From NCBI RefSeq assembly GCF_002878395.1, contig NC_061114.1, forward strand, positions 149,961,970 through 150,025,969: 64,000 nt of DNA, given 5' to 3'. The stretch is from Capsicum annuum (lineage: Eukaryota; Streptophyta; Magnoliopsida; Solanales; Solanaceae). Positions 12,437 to 24,880 of this stretch are shown here, in pieces. A program made the translations under genes and the position numbers. The first letter of the stretch is position 1, and the number at the start of each line of letters is the position of its first letter. The notes under the pieces are model-generated. The model was not told the DNA's origin. It worked only from the letters and a program-made list of their open reading frames with translations, and ran no database searches.

Positions 12437-14453
12437 ACGGAGTATTTGTGAAGGTGGTTATATTCAAATATCTGTACTTCTAGATCTAAAAAGTATTTAT
12501 GGAAATAATCTAAGCCAACTTTAAGATAATAGTTTAGGTGGATCAAAACTAACATAAACTCCATTACATGGGTCATACTGTATCAGGTAACACCTACTAA
12601 CAAAGATTACTTCTTTAGTGTTTACTTGCATGACATCATGGATAAACCTTATATAAAGTTTATAATTTTAGAATTGAAGTTAGCCTAGGGTCTCGAGACT
12701 CAAGCAATTCATTTGACAATTTATCTTATCTTTGTAAAAATAGCTAGTATCTATACATAAAATTAAGTATACTTCTGAAATAATTAAATTTATGCATATC
12801 ATACATATCATAAATACAAAAGAATGTCATTTAATACTTTTAAATAGGACTTCACTAGTTTTTCAGACGAATGGAGCTTTATGTTATTTTATTTCCACGA
12901 TTATCTTTTCAAAAGTTTCACTTTCTACCCTTATAACAAACTACATAGATAAATCATTGGGAAAGAAATTTGTTACTCTAACCATACTGCTTGAGTGTAG
13001 GAAAAATAAAAAATCTTACCCGAAGTTCAATAACGCATGATGCTTTGAAAGAATAAGAATATAGAAAGAAGTTGATATTTAATTTTACTTTGTAAATAAT
13101 AAGAATCAAGACTAATATTCAAAAACAAAATGCTAGAGGGAGACAAAGAACAGGTTAAAATAATTTAGATACTACTTGATTTTACTATAGTTGACATTTT
13201 TTGCCGCTTAGCTATAATTTTTGAGAACTCTATGTCTCCAAGATTGCCAACATTTATTTGCTTTGGTAGGGAATCCTCAATTTGTTACCTATTATTGTAA
13301 TATGTAGAATACATATGGTACACTGCCGTAAGATTCTCTGATTTTCAGTTCTGAGAGATCAAGGTGCTAATGCCCTGCATTTATATATATGTATTTTCAA
13401 CTAAATAAATATACCTATTTAAGTCTAAGTCAACACTTTCTTTCAAATCCCACAAATAACAAATATCTAATAAGATATTGTTGATGAAACTAAAGAACCA
13501 CATAAGAAATTCAGACACTAATCTGTAAAAGAAGGATGATCACAGTTGTAAGACATTCATATTTACTATGAACATGCTGCTATTAAGTTCACACAGAAGA
13601 AGAAATAAAATGAAACAAATTATCTCCTATTGTCAGTGATACATTGAAAAACTATAGACTACATATAGTAAACAATATAAAATTTCTTTACACTTGTACT
13701 TCTTTAATTTCTATTATTAAGGAAATCCTTCATTTTACACAAAAATTAAATAACCAAGACCATTATGACAGCTTCTCAAACATCATTTTTAACACATAAA
13801 ATAATATAATTTCTTCTCCGCTAAATAAATCATGTAGCAAAATAAAAATAAGCCTAACATATGATAAACTTATTGAACTTAAAGAGAAGTAGTATGTAGC
13901 ATACTATTATTTTCTTAATTTACAATTTGTTACAACAAATGAATACATACTAAAACATAATCTTCATAGCTAAAAAGTTCATATTTGATATTTGTTGCCA
14001 CATTAAGCTAGTTGACACATAGGATAACTCTGAGCTTTATCTATCACTCTTAGTATTTAATTTTTTATCTCACTAAATTTCAAATCCAATGAATGCAAAC
14101 TAGTGACAAACTATTTAGTTTTATTGCAATCTCATCAATAAATCAAGAAAAGAGCTCTAATTTTCTGGAGGAACTCATTTGTAAGAAGTACTATTAGTTT
14201 CACTACATACAATATTCTAGTTCCATAATTGCAAACTTAGAAAAAATTATTAGTATGAATAATATGAAATTCTTGCAACTTGTTCTGCAGACTTGTAAGA
14301 CATTGTAGTAGAAAACAATTGACAACAATTGTAAGTACATTTATTGAAAAGATAATTTGTAATTAATAGATGTGCTTTATACATATTCAATGATAGAAGG
14401 AGTGAAATAATTATACTGAATTTTGCATTTTTAAGTTGTTCCTTGATAGATTG
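12437..14453. other. AT-rich intergenic DNA, no gene recognised
   Basis: Two kilobases of AT-rich sequence with short poly-A and poly-T runs and only short chance frames, the longest 82 codons at 12792-13040 with no domain. No LTR termini, target duplications or tRNA folds were found by eye. Confidence 0.55.
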
Positions 14454-14897
14454 TGTAAGACCTTTAAAATTTTGATCATTTTACTTTTAACCCTCCCGTA
14501 TTCGTAATATCAATTTTAATTTGAATTTTGTTTATGAATGTTAAAAGGGTAATTTGAAAAAGTACTAGAATTCTTGGAAAGGGTTCAAGGTATTTTGAAA
14601 CTCCGAGGCAGTGTGCCTTCGCGTTATCTTCGTGTCATAGAGCTTACTCTTTGTGATATTGGCGTGGCATGTAGTATAACCTCCAAGATAACGGCGTGCC
14701 ATGCCAAGGTTAAAATGCATTCAGTTTTATTTTTTTCATTAAAGGATGAGGGGATTTTGGTCTTTTCACCTTTTTTCACAACTTATAAACATAAAAGACA
14801 CCTTTTTTCTTCAGTTTTCAAAGATCAAACTGTACTTTTTTCATCTTTAACTCTCCAATAAAGAAGTCTTAAAGGTTTTACAATATATTCATCACCT
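14454..14897 (+). repeat. Element B 5' LTR, first ~440 bp only
   Basis: Matches the beginning of the 3' LTR (19106 to about 19500), including a palindromic GC-rich block (14600-14710) and a TATA-like ttataaac at about 14783. Homology stops after the word for 'ttcatca' near 14893. The remaining ~1.4 kb of LTR and the primer site are missing, so a deletion joins U3 to the leader. Confidence 0.85.
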
Positions 14898-14904
14898 TTT
14901 TATA

Positions 14905-15037
14905 TGTTTGTAGCACGCCACACTTATAATAAGGAGGCTACAAGGCCTTTATGAGTGTTTTTCTTCCTTGTGTTCTATGTTCTAGAGTCTAGTGTTATTA
15001 AACTTCTCTAACTCCTACCTTTCTCATGTTTCATACC
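14905..15037 (+). promoter_or_regulatory. Element B leader with conserved motif
   Basis: Contains TAGCACGCCACACTTATAA and then GGAGGCTACAAGGCCTTTAT at 14911-14955, the same leader words as element A (minus strand, 7145-7192). Gag begins shortly after. The primer site that should precede it is deleted. Confidence 0.65.
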
Positions 15038-16255
15038 ATGCCTCCTCGAAGATCTGATATTTATAGAAACTCTATTGGGAACTGTGTCCTACCTGAGGAC
15101 AATGTAGAGGGCACTCACGCTATGTATAAAGTGCAAACTCAATCTGGGGTCCTTTATCCTAATTGTGTTGCTCCATATGGAGTTTTACCTATCTTTAATA
15201 GTCCTTCTTGGGCTTGTCGGGATGCCAATGCTTATGGTTAGTTGCTGTAGGAGACATCTCTAAAGTAGAGTTCTGCCGATCTTTTTATTTTCTTACTCAG
15301 TTAGTGACATCTCAGTCTCACTAGTTGGATCGTGTTGGTTCTGTTGCTAAATTATCTGAGGTCACTCAAATTAGCTAAAATTATGAGGTTGAATCCCCCA
15401 AACTTTACATGCTTTAAGGTTGAGTAAGATCCTCAGGGATTTGTGGACAAAATAATAAAGATTTTCATAGTGATGTATGCTACTGATTTTGAAGATATAG
15501 AGTTTTACTGCATATCAGCCGAAAGATGTAGCTTATTAATGGTATGAGGAGTGGTAATAGTTGAGGGGTGATGATGCAAAAGTGGCATTATGGGATAAGT
15601 TTTTAAGTGTCTTTTCTGTTCATTTCTTTCCTCAGGAGTTGATGGAGGATAAGACTGAGTAGTTTGTTAATATAAAGCAAAGTAAGACAAGTGTGAAGAA
15701 TATGCCTTAAAATTTTAGAAACCATCTCATTAGGCTCTAAAGTTAGTGTCTAGCCAGAGATCTAAGATGAGGAAGTTTGCTTTTAGGTTGTTTCTCGAGT
15801 TGGTATTGAAGTTTAAAGCTAATATGTTGAACAATGATATGGACATCTCTAGACTTTTATTTTATATTCAACAGGTAAAGGATAGGAAGAAGAGGAAGGA
15901 AGAGATGGGATAGAGGCAAAACAAGAAGTTCAGATATTCAGAGTAGGGTAGGGGTTAGTAAAATAATATGAGAAATGGTAAATAGTAGATCAAGTAGCAA
16001 ATTTAGGGAAATTTTTATTTGTCTTCTAGTGCTCCTTATCTTAAGACTTTGGGTGATCATTGTTCTTAGGATAACGGTAGTTCTAAGGCACAGGGGGGCT
16101 AGTCTCAGGCTAGTGAAACCTAGTCAGCCGCACCTTATCCTCTTTGTCATTTTTATAGGAAACTTCATCGTGGCTATTGTGAGGAGGGGAGGAATTAGTG
16201 TTATAATTGTGGTTAGCTGGGTCCCATGTAAAGAGATTGTCCTTTAACCAAATAT
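15038..16255 (+). pseudogene. Element B gag (remnant)
   Basis: Starts with MPPRRSD at 15038, a start typical of Tekay/Del gag proteins. Later pieces include a Retrotrans_gag segment near 15400-15500 (PPNFTCFK, then DPQGFVDKI) and KANMLNNDMDISRLLFYIQQVKDRKKRKEE at roughly 15810-15905, all separated by stops. The zinc knuckle lies at 16203-16240 as CYNCG-stop-LGPM-stop-RDC: all cysteines survive, the histidine is proline and two stop codons interrupt it. The protein would form the particle shell and bind RNA. Confidence 0.85.
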
Positions 16256-16379
16256 TCCACTGGGGCTAAAAAAGTTTTGATTATCATGTCATCAGCTCCT
16301 ACACCAAAGGGTGCTACTTTTGGTATCAACACTATATGAAATTGCCTTTATGCACTTTCTACTCACCAAGAATCTAAGG

Positions 16380-17560
16380 CAACTCCAGATATTATTATTG
16401 TTATGTTACAACTATTCTCTCATGATGTGTATTATTTTCTTGACCCAAGGTCTACCCATTTTTATGTGACCCCTTATGCAGCTATGCATTTTGGTTTTAG
16501 TCCCAAAAGTATCTTTGACCTTTTTTTTTGTGTCTACCCCAATGGGTGATTCTATAGTTGCTATAAGAATATATAGGGGTTGTGTGGTGTCTATCTTTCA
16601 TAGGGAGATATTGGCGGATTTAATAAAGTTGGATATGGTGGATTCGAATGTTATCTTAGGGATGGATTGGCTTTACTCGTTCTATGATTCTCTAGATTAT
16701 AGAACCTGAAAGATTAGTTGTCACTTTCCTAATGAGCCGGTATTATATTGGGAGGGAAATTCCATAGTACCCAAAGAGAGGTTTATTTCTTATCTTAGAG
16801 CTAAAAAATTAATTGCAAAAGGGTGTTTGTATTATCTAGTTTGGGTTAAGGATTCTGACTTTGAAAGTCCTTCTTTGCAATCGTTCCTTGTGGGTAATGA
16901 TTTTCCTAAAGTGTTTCTTGATGATCTTTCTGGAATTCCTCCCAATATGAAAATAGAGTTGGGGATTGATCTTCTACCATATACTCATCCTATTTCTATT
17001 CCTCCTTATAAAATAGCTCCATCTGAATTAATGGATCTAAAGTAGAAATTTGAAAGATCTTTTATAAGAACTTCATTCGTCCTAGTGTTTCCCCGCGGGG
17101 TGCTCCTATGCTTTTCATGCAAAAGAAGGATGAGTCTCTTTGGATGTGTATAGATTATTGTTAGTTGAATAAGGTGACCATACAAAATAAGTACCTTCTT
17201 CCTAGGATTGATGACCTTTTTGATAAACTTCAAGGTGCTAGATATTTTTCTAAGATTGAACCTCATTCGGGCTATCACCAGTTAAAAATTTTGGAGGTTG
17301 ATATTTCCAAGACTACTTTTTCAACCCAGTATGGTCATTATGAGTTCTTGGTTATGTCATTTGAGTTGACTGATGCTTTGGCTTTGTTCATGGATCTTAT
17401 GAATTGGGTTTACAAGATATTTCTGGATCTTGTTGTGATGGTATTCATTGATGATATCTTGGTGTATTCTAAGAGTGAGGAGGATTATGCCAATTACCTT
17501 CAAATTAAGTTGCAGACTCTTAAGAATCAAAAGTTATATTCTTTATTTTCTTAGTATGAG
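16380..17560 (+). pseudogene. Element B protease and reverse transcriptase (remnant)
   Basis: Protease: LDPRSTHFYVTPYAAMHFGF at about 16439-16497 occupies the active-site region, with the aspartate kept but the SG after it changed to PR. STPMGDSIVAIRIYRGC and [17 protein letters not shown] follow in another frame. RT: DFPKVFLDDLSGIPPN near 16900, a frameshift near 17055, then [20 protein letters not shown] and a TAG at 17161. The frame 17165-17554 carries the palm domain with an intact FIDD box at residues 94-97, so both catalytic aspartates survive locally. Stops and two frame changes make it non-functional. Confidence 0.9.
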
Positions 17561-18300
17561 TTTTGGTTGAATATTGTGACTTTTCTTTGGCATGTAGTAT
17601 CTAGTGGAGGAATCAAGGTGGATCCACAGAAGATTTAGGTGGTTAAGAAATGGCAAAGACCCGCAACTCTAATCGATATTAGGAGCTTCTTAGGTTTGGC
17701 TGGTTATTAAGGAGGTTTGTGGAGAGTTTCTCATCTATTGATGCTCCATTGACAAAGTTGACTAAAAAAATATAAAGTTTTTGTGGTCCACAACTTATGA
17801 GGGTAGCTTTGAGAAGTTGAGGGATAAGCTAAATTCTGTGCTAATTTTGACCCTACCCAAGGTTACTGATGGTTTTGTGGTGTTTTGTGATATATCCCAT
17901 GTAGGACTGAGTTGTGTTTTAATGCAGCATGGTAAAGGTATGGCCTATGTTTCAAGGCAACTTAAGGTTTATGACAGGAACTATCTGACTCATGACTTGG
18001 AGTTGGCTGTTGTGCTCTTTGCTTTGAAGATTTGGTTTCATTATTTGTATGGGTGTAGGTGGATATCTATTTGGATCATAAGATCTTGCAATATGTATTT
18101 ACTTGAAATGAGTTGAATCTCAGGCAGAGGCGACGACTCGAATTGCTTAAGGATTATGACATGAGCTTGCACTACTATCCAGGTAAAGTTAATATTGTTG
18201 CTAATGCTCTTAGTAGGTTATATATGAGAATCTTATCTCATGTTGATGAGGAGAAAAGAGTATTAGTAAAGGATATTCATAGATTACTAACTTAGGAGTT
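17561..18300 (+). pseudogene. Element B RNase H and linker (remnant)
   Basis: RT thumb words (KVDPQKI, about 17615) lead to RNase [22 protein letters not shown] at 17870-17935, [20 protein letters not shown] and [12 protein letters not shown] to about 18055. The first aspartate of the RNase H site (YYDAS in element A) corresponds to FCDIS here. The frame at 18113-18295 is the linker LELLKDYDMSLHYYPGKVNI, then ANALSRL. Frames change at about 18050-18115. Confidence 0.88.
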
Positions 18301-19015
18301 CATCTTTTGGATCTGAGGATGGGGGAGTTATTATTCAGAAAAAGTAGGCTTTGGATCCCATACTTATGCAGATTAAGAATGATGTGGGTCAGCAAATGGT
18401 TATTGCTTTTAAGATTGGAGGAGATGATATTTTAAGGTACCAAGGTAGACTGTGTGTTCCTTATGTTGATGGATAGCGCGAAAGGATTTTGACTGAGGCT
18501 CATGAGTCCAGGTGCACAGTTCATCTAGGTTTGACTAATATGTATCATGATTTAAAGGAAATCTATTGGTGGAATAATATGTAGAGGGATATAGCAAATG
18601 TTTTTGCGAAGTGTATGATTTTTCAACAAGTTAAGGTTGAGCACTTAAGGCTTGGTGGCATATCTCAAGAGATATATTTGCCTATGTAGAAGTGGGAGAT
18701 GATCAATATAGATTTCATTACAAGTCTTCCGTAGTCTCGTAATTAGTATTATTCGATTTAGGTCAATATGCCTATTGAGGATTTGGATGTTATGAATTAC
18801 TTATCTTATGAGAAAGTTCTGGTTGAGATAATGGATAGGCAAGTTCATAGATTGGGGACCAAGGATGTAGCTTCGGTGAAGATTCTTTGAAGAAAATCAA
18901 AAGAAATAAGAGGCTAGTGGGAAGCTGAGGAAGATATAAAGTCCAAATACCAATTTTTGTTCTCCGAGTTGGGTGAAAGTGCATAAGGTTTGAGTTTTGA
19001 CTTCTTCTCTGAGTT
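18301..19015 (+). pseudogene. Element B integrase zinc domain joined to chromodomain; catalytic core deleted
   Basis: The N-terminal integrase zinc region is at about 18475-18640 (EAHESRCTVHLGLTNMYHDL, YWWNNM-stop-RDIANVFAKC). The expected final CxxC is C-M-I-F, so one zinc ligand is lost. The first core aspartate region (MINIDFITSLP) is at about 18700. Near 18765 the sequence jumps to the chromodomain (LSYEKVLVEIMDRQVHRLGT, then DVASVKIL-stop), so most of the DDE core, including its second Asp and Glu, is deleted. The chromodomain would steer integration to heterochromatin in this lineage (family knowledge). Confidence 0.87.
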
Positions 19016-19092
19016 TATTAGATGATTCTGGTGCATTCTTTATATTCTCGTGCTAAAAGTATCCTAACTCATCATTCGGGGATGATGATCCT

Positions 19093-19105
19093 AAGAGGGG
19101 GATAG
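19093..19105 (+). other. Polypurine tract of element B
   Basis: AAGAGGGGGATAG directly abuts the TG of the 3' LTR at 19106. It primes plus-strand DNA synthesis and confirms the orientation and boundary. Confidence 0.9.
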
Positions 19106-20995
19106 TGTAAGACCTTTAAAATTTTGATTATTTTATTTTTGACCCTCTCATGTTCATAATATTGATTTCTAATTTAAATTGTGTTTAGGAATGTTAAAAG
19201 GGTAATTTGGGAAAGGTTCAAAATTTTTGGAAAGGGTTCGAGGCTATTTTGAATCTCCGAGGTAGTGTACCTCCGCGTTATCACTCTATCATGGAGTTTA
19301 CCCTTCGTGATATTGGCGTGGTATAGAGGATAACCTCCATGATTATGGCGTGCCACGCCAAGGTGTAGAATGAATTAAGTTTTTTTTTTCATTTTCACGA
19401 CTTATAAACCTTTTTCTACAGTTTTCTAAGATCAAATTCTACTTCATTCATCTTTAACTCTCCAACCAAGAAAGATTAAGGGTTTCACAGTGCATTCATC
19501 ATCGGAGCTCTAAACTCAGAATTGACCTTGAATTTTTGTGTGTTTTAGGTATGTTTCTCTTCCCTAAACTTTAATTTTATATTGTGGCATTGATTTGATG
19601 GATTTTTATGTAATTTAGGTGGTGGATTTTGAAATTGGGTTGAGGGGTTTTGGTTGTTATTGATTTAGTTACATGTCCCATGCTTAGTATTGATTTTTCA
19701 TGTTTTAAATTGGTATTTTTAAGACTGAATTGGTATATTAATTAAATGGTTGGAATGGAGATCATGGATTTTTCCAAATTGGATGAAATTTGGCTTGAAA
19801 TTGCATGAACCTCAACCTACTTTGTTAATTTTATTTTAATTATGAAAAATTGCATGGTTTAACTTGCTTTTGAACTCAATGTACTGCATTAATGGATAAA
19901 TTATTATTTAAATAGATTTGGATGGCCTTGGTGACCGTGGTTTGAATTTTAATGAAACTTGAAAGTCAATATGGATTATGTGGATCGGTTTGGGATGTTT
20001 AAATTTAGCTTGCAAGTGTATTGGTATGATGATACCAAGTGGTTAATACCTTAATGAATGACTCCTGAGTTAATGGTTGGAATTATGTGCTAAATGGTTT
20101 TAATTTAGGGTTAACTAAAGGTTGTGTAGGTTGCTGTAAAGGTTAAGGTCCCTGGGAGACCAATATTGGAAACTGCATTTTGCCGACGTGGGGATCTTTA
20201 TAACCGTGTATATAGTTCACATATTATATGTATACTTTGGAATGGTTGGAGCCTTGGTGGCTTTGGATCTTCCTTAGATTTTCATAGTTCGTGTGGCTAA
20301 CACGCATTGGGACTATTTCAGTAGAGGAAACTGAATGCATATAGCCCATGAGTGCCCTTAGGACGGACAGAGCTACATAGTCCAGGTTAATAGTTTTTAA
20401 AACTCTCATGTTCATCACTCTTTACCCTATCCCAACATCTTTTATATATATATGTGTGTGTGTTTCCGCAATATAGTTTTTGACTAATCTTAGACTTGAA
20501 ATTATTTATCACATTCCCTGAGTTATATGCCAGTGCTTATCCTACTGACCGTCCTAGGATACTACATCATTTCATGATGTAGGGTCCAAAGATATTTTTG
20601 TTTCCCCTGTGCAATATTAGGTGGATTAGAATGTTCATTGAGTTGTTGTTAAGTGGTGAACCTCCATCCTTCGGAAGACATTATCATTTCATCATTATTT
20701 GCTTATTGGTTCAGTGTTTTTGGATTCATTTTGGTCATAGTCGAGGGCATGTCCCGACTTAGTTACTATTCTGATTTTAGAGGCTATTGTGGATAGATAT
20801 GGGTTGGATTGGTTATTGATTGACTCTTAGTTTTCATTGAGTCTTTTATTCATTTTCTTATTATTGTTTAATTGGCTTCCACATTGTTATTATTAATTAC
20901 TATTGTGCTTTTGAGGTTGGGTTAAGGGGGTGGTCTCCGGTCCATGATGGACTTGAGATACCCATCACGACCATGCCCTGGTTCGGGTCGTGATA
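19106..20995 (+). repeat. Element B 3' LTR
   Basis: Starts TGTAAGACC and ends TCGTGATA, where CA has decayed to TA, followed by GCTTG of the target duplication. About 1,890 bp. It contains a palindromic GC-rich block at 19255-19370 (words for GCGTGGTATAG and GGCGTGCCACGCC) and a TATA-like ttataaac at about 19402. Open frames in it are chance. Confidence 0.9.
20440..20464. repeat. Short (TA)n(TG)n microsatellite
   Basis: A TA run passing into TG repeats within the element B 3' LTR. The corresponding part of the 5' LTR is deleted, so its age cannot be judged. Confidence 0.85.
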
Positions 20996-21000
20996 GCTTG

Positions 21001-22900
21001 GGATGCTTAATAGTTGATATCTCAAAATGATATAAGATTGAGCAATTTGGGTGGTGATAACTCATCCTCATCGGGCTATATTTATCAATTGATCAACTAT
21101 GATCTTTTTTTAATTGATAATCTTTCATATCTCAAATTATTGTTGTATGAATGCATCTGTTGTAAAATAAATTGGTGTTATATAATTTTAACATATCTTG
21201 ATAAGAGGGGATATCATCACCCTAAGCAATTGCTTTTATTTGATCTTAGCAATTGAATAATATAAAAGACATATGTAGAGAAGGTAAGTAATTGATTGGG
21301 TTTTTCAAAATAAGAAAGCACTTATTCATCATGAAAGATCATGTTCATATATTTTATCTTTTTTTCTCTATCCTTTTCCTATCTACATATATCTATAACT
21401 TGCACCTCGCACTTTCAGTCCTATATTCTAGAAGTGATTGCATATATATCAAGTCTTTGTGCAGTTCTTTTATATACTGAAAAATACAAATGTAACTAAA
21501 AATTTATGAAAAGTTATATTATATCAGTAGGCAATCAAAAGTTTTAAGAGATTGTGTTTTTGATATTTTATATATATTATATCATAAGTGGAATGGTCAT
21601 CAGGGTCATTTGTTGTTGTTGATCAGATTATTATTTTTACATTATTTGAGATTTTTACTCTTGATAAAACAACATATTACGTGAAAATACAAATTAACAT
21701 TAATAAATTTTAATGAAGTCAAGTGATTTTTGTAATCATCAAGTGAAATAGAGTCTTTCGGATCTAGAAAACTCTCGAAGTCTACAACAAAAGGACTTTG
21801 TAATTAATATACCTTTAAATTTCCTAAAATTCAATTTCAATTATCAACAAAAAAAATTAACGAAAGAACTTCAAATTTATATGTCTGGCACAAAGATAAT
21901 TAACATGCAAATTGAGAGAAATCTTACGCATCATACTACCTATATTGAAATACCACTTGAACACAATATCTATACAAAGCCAAATAAAATTTGAAGAAGA
22001 ATGAACTTGTTTTATAAAACTGAACATGTTATATCAGGAAGTAGATCCATTGTTTGTTAAATAATTTTTGGCGCCAGTTGAAGTTTAATCTTATTCCTAG
22101 AACACATACTTATAAGATGTAAAATAAAATATGAAATAGAACAAATTTGCATTATACGACTTAAAACGTAACATGAGAGAGCAGAAACTTACCTTTGCTA
22201 TTGTAATGTTGATGCTTCCTCAGCACGTAAAGTAAATTTCATTTTCAAAAGTCTGCGAAATTTAAATTGCTCAGTCAATATATATATATTTAATCTAAAT
22301 TGATAATGAGCAACCATTAAATTTTATCTGAATAGTAGTACTTAAATACACACTAAAATGTAAAGTGCTTCCGTAAAAGTATAGCCAGTGATCAAAATAA
22401 AGTACACCAATTGAGAAATTCTCCGAATTACAAATAGATAGGAGAGAATAAAATATAATGAAAATCACCGTAAGCAGTAAATAAATATAACCAACGATGA
22501 TGTACCAAATAGGTCAAAGCAAAATCAGAATCGAAAGAATTTAAAATTACACAAATGGTAAGTACAAGAAACACGCATTGCTTGAAAATAGGGGAAAAAC
22601 AGAGACAAAAAGAAAAAAGAGTAAGAGTTAAAATATTAGGACACCACTTGACTTTCAAAAAGTGATAACTTGAATACCCTTTTTGCATTATTGATCTTTA
22701 GATGCTAATACATGCCTAGTGAAGAAATTAGTCAAATCATTAAAAACAAACCCCCTAAAATTGTACCCTAATTAAAATGCATTTAATATAAATTAAAAAA
22801 TTATCAAATAAGAGCTCAAATCAAAGGTCTATGTGGTGAGGAAATTAAAAACACCAACAAAAATCCAACCAAACAAACAATTACAAAGCAAGGAAAAAAA
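21001..22900. other. AT-rich DNA between element B and the LINE, no gene recognised
   Basis: Contains only short chance frames (80 and 62 codons at 21014 and 21292) lacking domains. The last part may hold the LINE 5' untranslated region, whose limit I cannot place. Confidence 0.5.
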
Positions 22901-22927
22901 TAAAAGTTGAAAACATAATCCCAGGAT

Positions 22928-23680
22928 ATGAGTGACTGCCAAATGTCCATCAATGTACCCAAAACAATCTCCTATAGTGAGATTGTTAAAGAGCATAGTT
23001 TAGCTGACACTAACTATCCCTTCACCTACAAAAGTATAGACACTTCTGAGCTATCGATGTTGCCTGAAGATGCTAGCTCACTCACGCTAGAGGAGAAGCA
23101 AAGAATTTATAATCCTTGGAACTACTCTATCTTTTTAGGGCAGTGGAAAGAAAATTCAACCATCAATACCTAAGAACCAAGTTGGATGACCTATGGAAAA
23201 TTCAAGCAGACTTTACTGTCACAAATCTGGGAATGGAATTCTACATGGTCAAATTAAATTGGGAAGAACTCCAAAGGAAGGTACTCCAGCAACGATTAGA
23301 AGTTGGGAACTACACTTCGTCCCTAGTGAATCGAAGGTACTGGTCATAGCTATTTGGGTTCGATTGCCTCAATAATTGACTGAGTTCTATGACAAAGGCA
23401 TCCTTGAGAAGGTGGGGAGGATAATTAGAAAGATAGTCAACATAGATGCTTGTCCATCCTCTATATTTAAAGGGCATTATGCTCATATCTGTGTTCAAGT
23501 TCTGATGGAAACTCAGGTAAAGACCTTTGTAGCCATTGGACACCACTGTTAGGCAATTTGTTATGAGGAAGAGGGTATCTCTGCAAATCATGTGGGGGAT
23601 TAGGGCATACTATGGGCTGTTGCACATATTTACCATATAAAATGACTCATCTAGAGAAAATCGATTAACGGGTAGAGTCA
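22928..23680 (+). pseudogene. LINE ORF1, DUF4283-type nucleic-acid binding protein (remnant)
   Basis: The frame opens with MSDCQMSINVPKTISYSEIV and reaches EEKQRIYNPWNYSIF, then shifts frame near 23116 into FNHQYLRTKLDDLWKI and VTNLGMEFYMVKLN. It shifts again into VPSESKVLVIAIWVRLPQ, LTEFYDKGILEKVGRII and VKTFVAIGHHC. This is the DUF4283 layout followed by a zinc-knuckle area (CYEEEGISANHVGD, about 23555-23600) whose cysteine pattern is no longer complete. In L1 elements this protein binds the transcript. At least three frame changes and several stops. Homology was judged by pattern, not search. Confidence 0.78.
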
Positions 23681-24880
23681 CCTGCACCAGAGCAGAAATA
23701 GGAATGAACAACAGTCTTGTTAAAAAAATGGAAAATAAGGAATATGAGCAAGGCCACTAACCAAGAAAGCTCAAGCGAAACTAGGCCAAGTAAGTCCCCT
23801 AACTCATACCATGATGTCGCTGGAAAATGTAAGACAGTTGTCTGAGATACTCCCAAGATACTAAAAAGGGCATAGTTGGGCTTAGGACCCAAAGACCTTA
23901 AATCTCCAAAAATATTGATACTTTCCAACACATCTCGTTAATAAAAATCTTTTATTGTTGGGACCAATAAAGGGGCCAAGTCTTTTAGAGCCAAATCTAT
24001 GGGCTTTATCCAAATGGACTTATCGATAAAAGCCTACCCTGAATACCTGAGCTTTGACCCTAAAACAAACCCAACTAAGGAGCCCAATATCTCTAAGTTG
24101 AAGTAAGTTTCCCATCCCCATATAACTGTCTTGGTAGAGGGAAAGTTGTCCTCCTACCTCAAAATTTAAAACCCCCTCGGTCCACTACTAGCCTTATGAT
24201 GGCTCTTAGTTCCAAGAGCTTAATTTATCCTCCCAGTCAAATCAAAGACCTTGATACTGAAGAAAAGGAGCCAATTATCCATGACATAGCTTGTCTCCAT
24301 ATTAATCCATTATGAGATTGTTTTGAAAAATTCACTACCACCTTGGCTATCCCCAAAACTCTCTCTCCAACAATGAAAAATTTTGCAACTCATTCTCCAA
24401 CAATGAAAAATTTTCAACTTAAGTTGTACCCAACCTGGGCTTGACTCCCATCATCTTCACCTCAGCACCATGGCCAATGGATCACCAACCAACCTCTTGG
24501 TTAGAGATGGGTCTAATAGAATAGATGGTTCCCCTTCAACTGGAATAGGTGGGGATAAAAATAAAAATCATAATCCAAAATCCACACTACCTGGAATATG
24601 TAATAATAGAGGGGATGAGCTAGAGATTACAGAATAGAGGTAGAAACTCTAGGAAGGCTACTATACCTAACTTTCGAGGATATAGTAAACAAAATGGTCA
24701 TAGCACTTATACCTCAGGACCTATCAATTTTTGACCTGAAAATAATTTCTCTGAGTCCAATTATTATTAACTTTTGCAAGATCAAAATGTCCCCATCATC
24801 AAAGAAATAAAAGTTCCTTGGAGAGGGGAATTGGACATACCCACTAGGGAATGAAAAGGAGGTCATGCAGGAGATAATAA
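23681..24880 (+). pseudogene. LINE ORF1 C-terminal and inter-ORF region (decayed)
   Basis: Continues the LINE between the zinc-knuckle area and the endonuclease. Only short fragments with stops every 20-40 codons can be read, and no domain is recognised. A 21 bp tandem repeat of 'caatgaaaaattttgcaact' style occurs at about 24370-24420. Confidence 0.55.

Larger units (their letters stand above)
14454..20995 (+). mobile_element. Element B: degenerate Ty3/gypsy chromovirus with deleted 5' LTR segment
   Basis: The LTR start TGTAAGACC occurs at 14454 and 19106. Flanks GATTG (14449-14453) and GCTTG (20996-21000) form a 4 of 5 target duplication. Between them lie gag, protease, RT, RNase H, integrase zinc domain and a chromodomain, all on the plus strand: Ty3/gypsy order with a chromovirus C-terminus. 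The 5' LTR keeps only its first ~440 bases and the primer site has gone with the rest. The integrase core is also deleted, so the element could not move by itself. Confidence 0.92.

Noticed and set aside
22060..22085. ttttggcgccagttg resembling an Athila primer site
   Set aside because: It lacks the following GCCGGGGA part, no LTR end precedes it and no gag follows; treated as chance.
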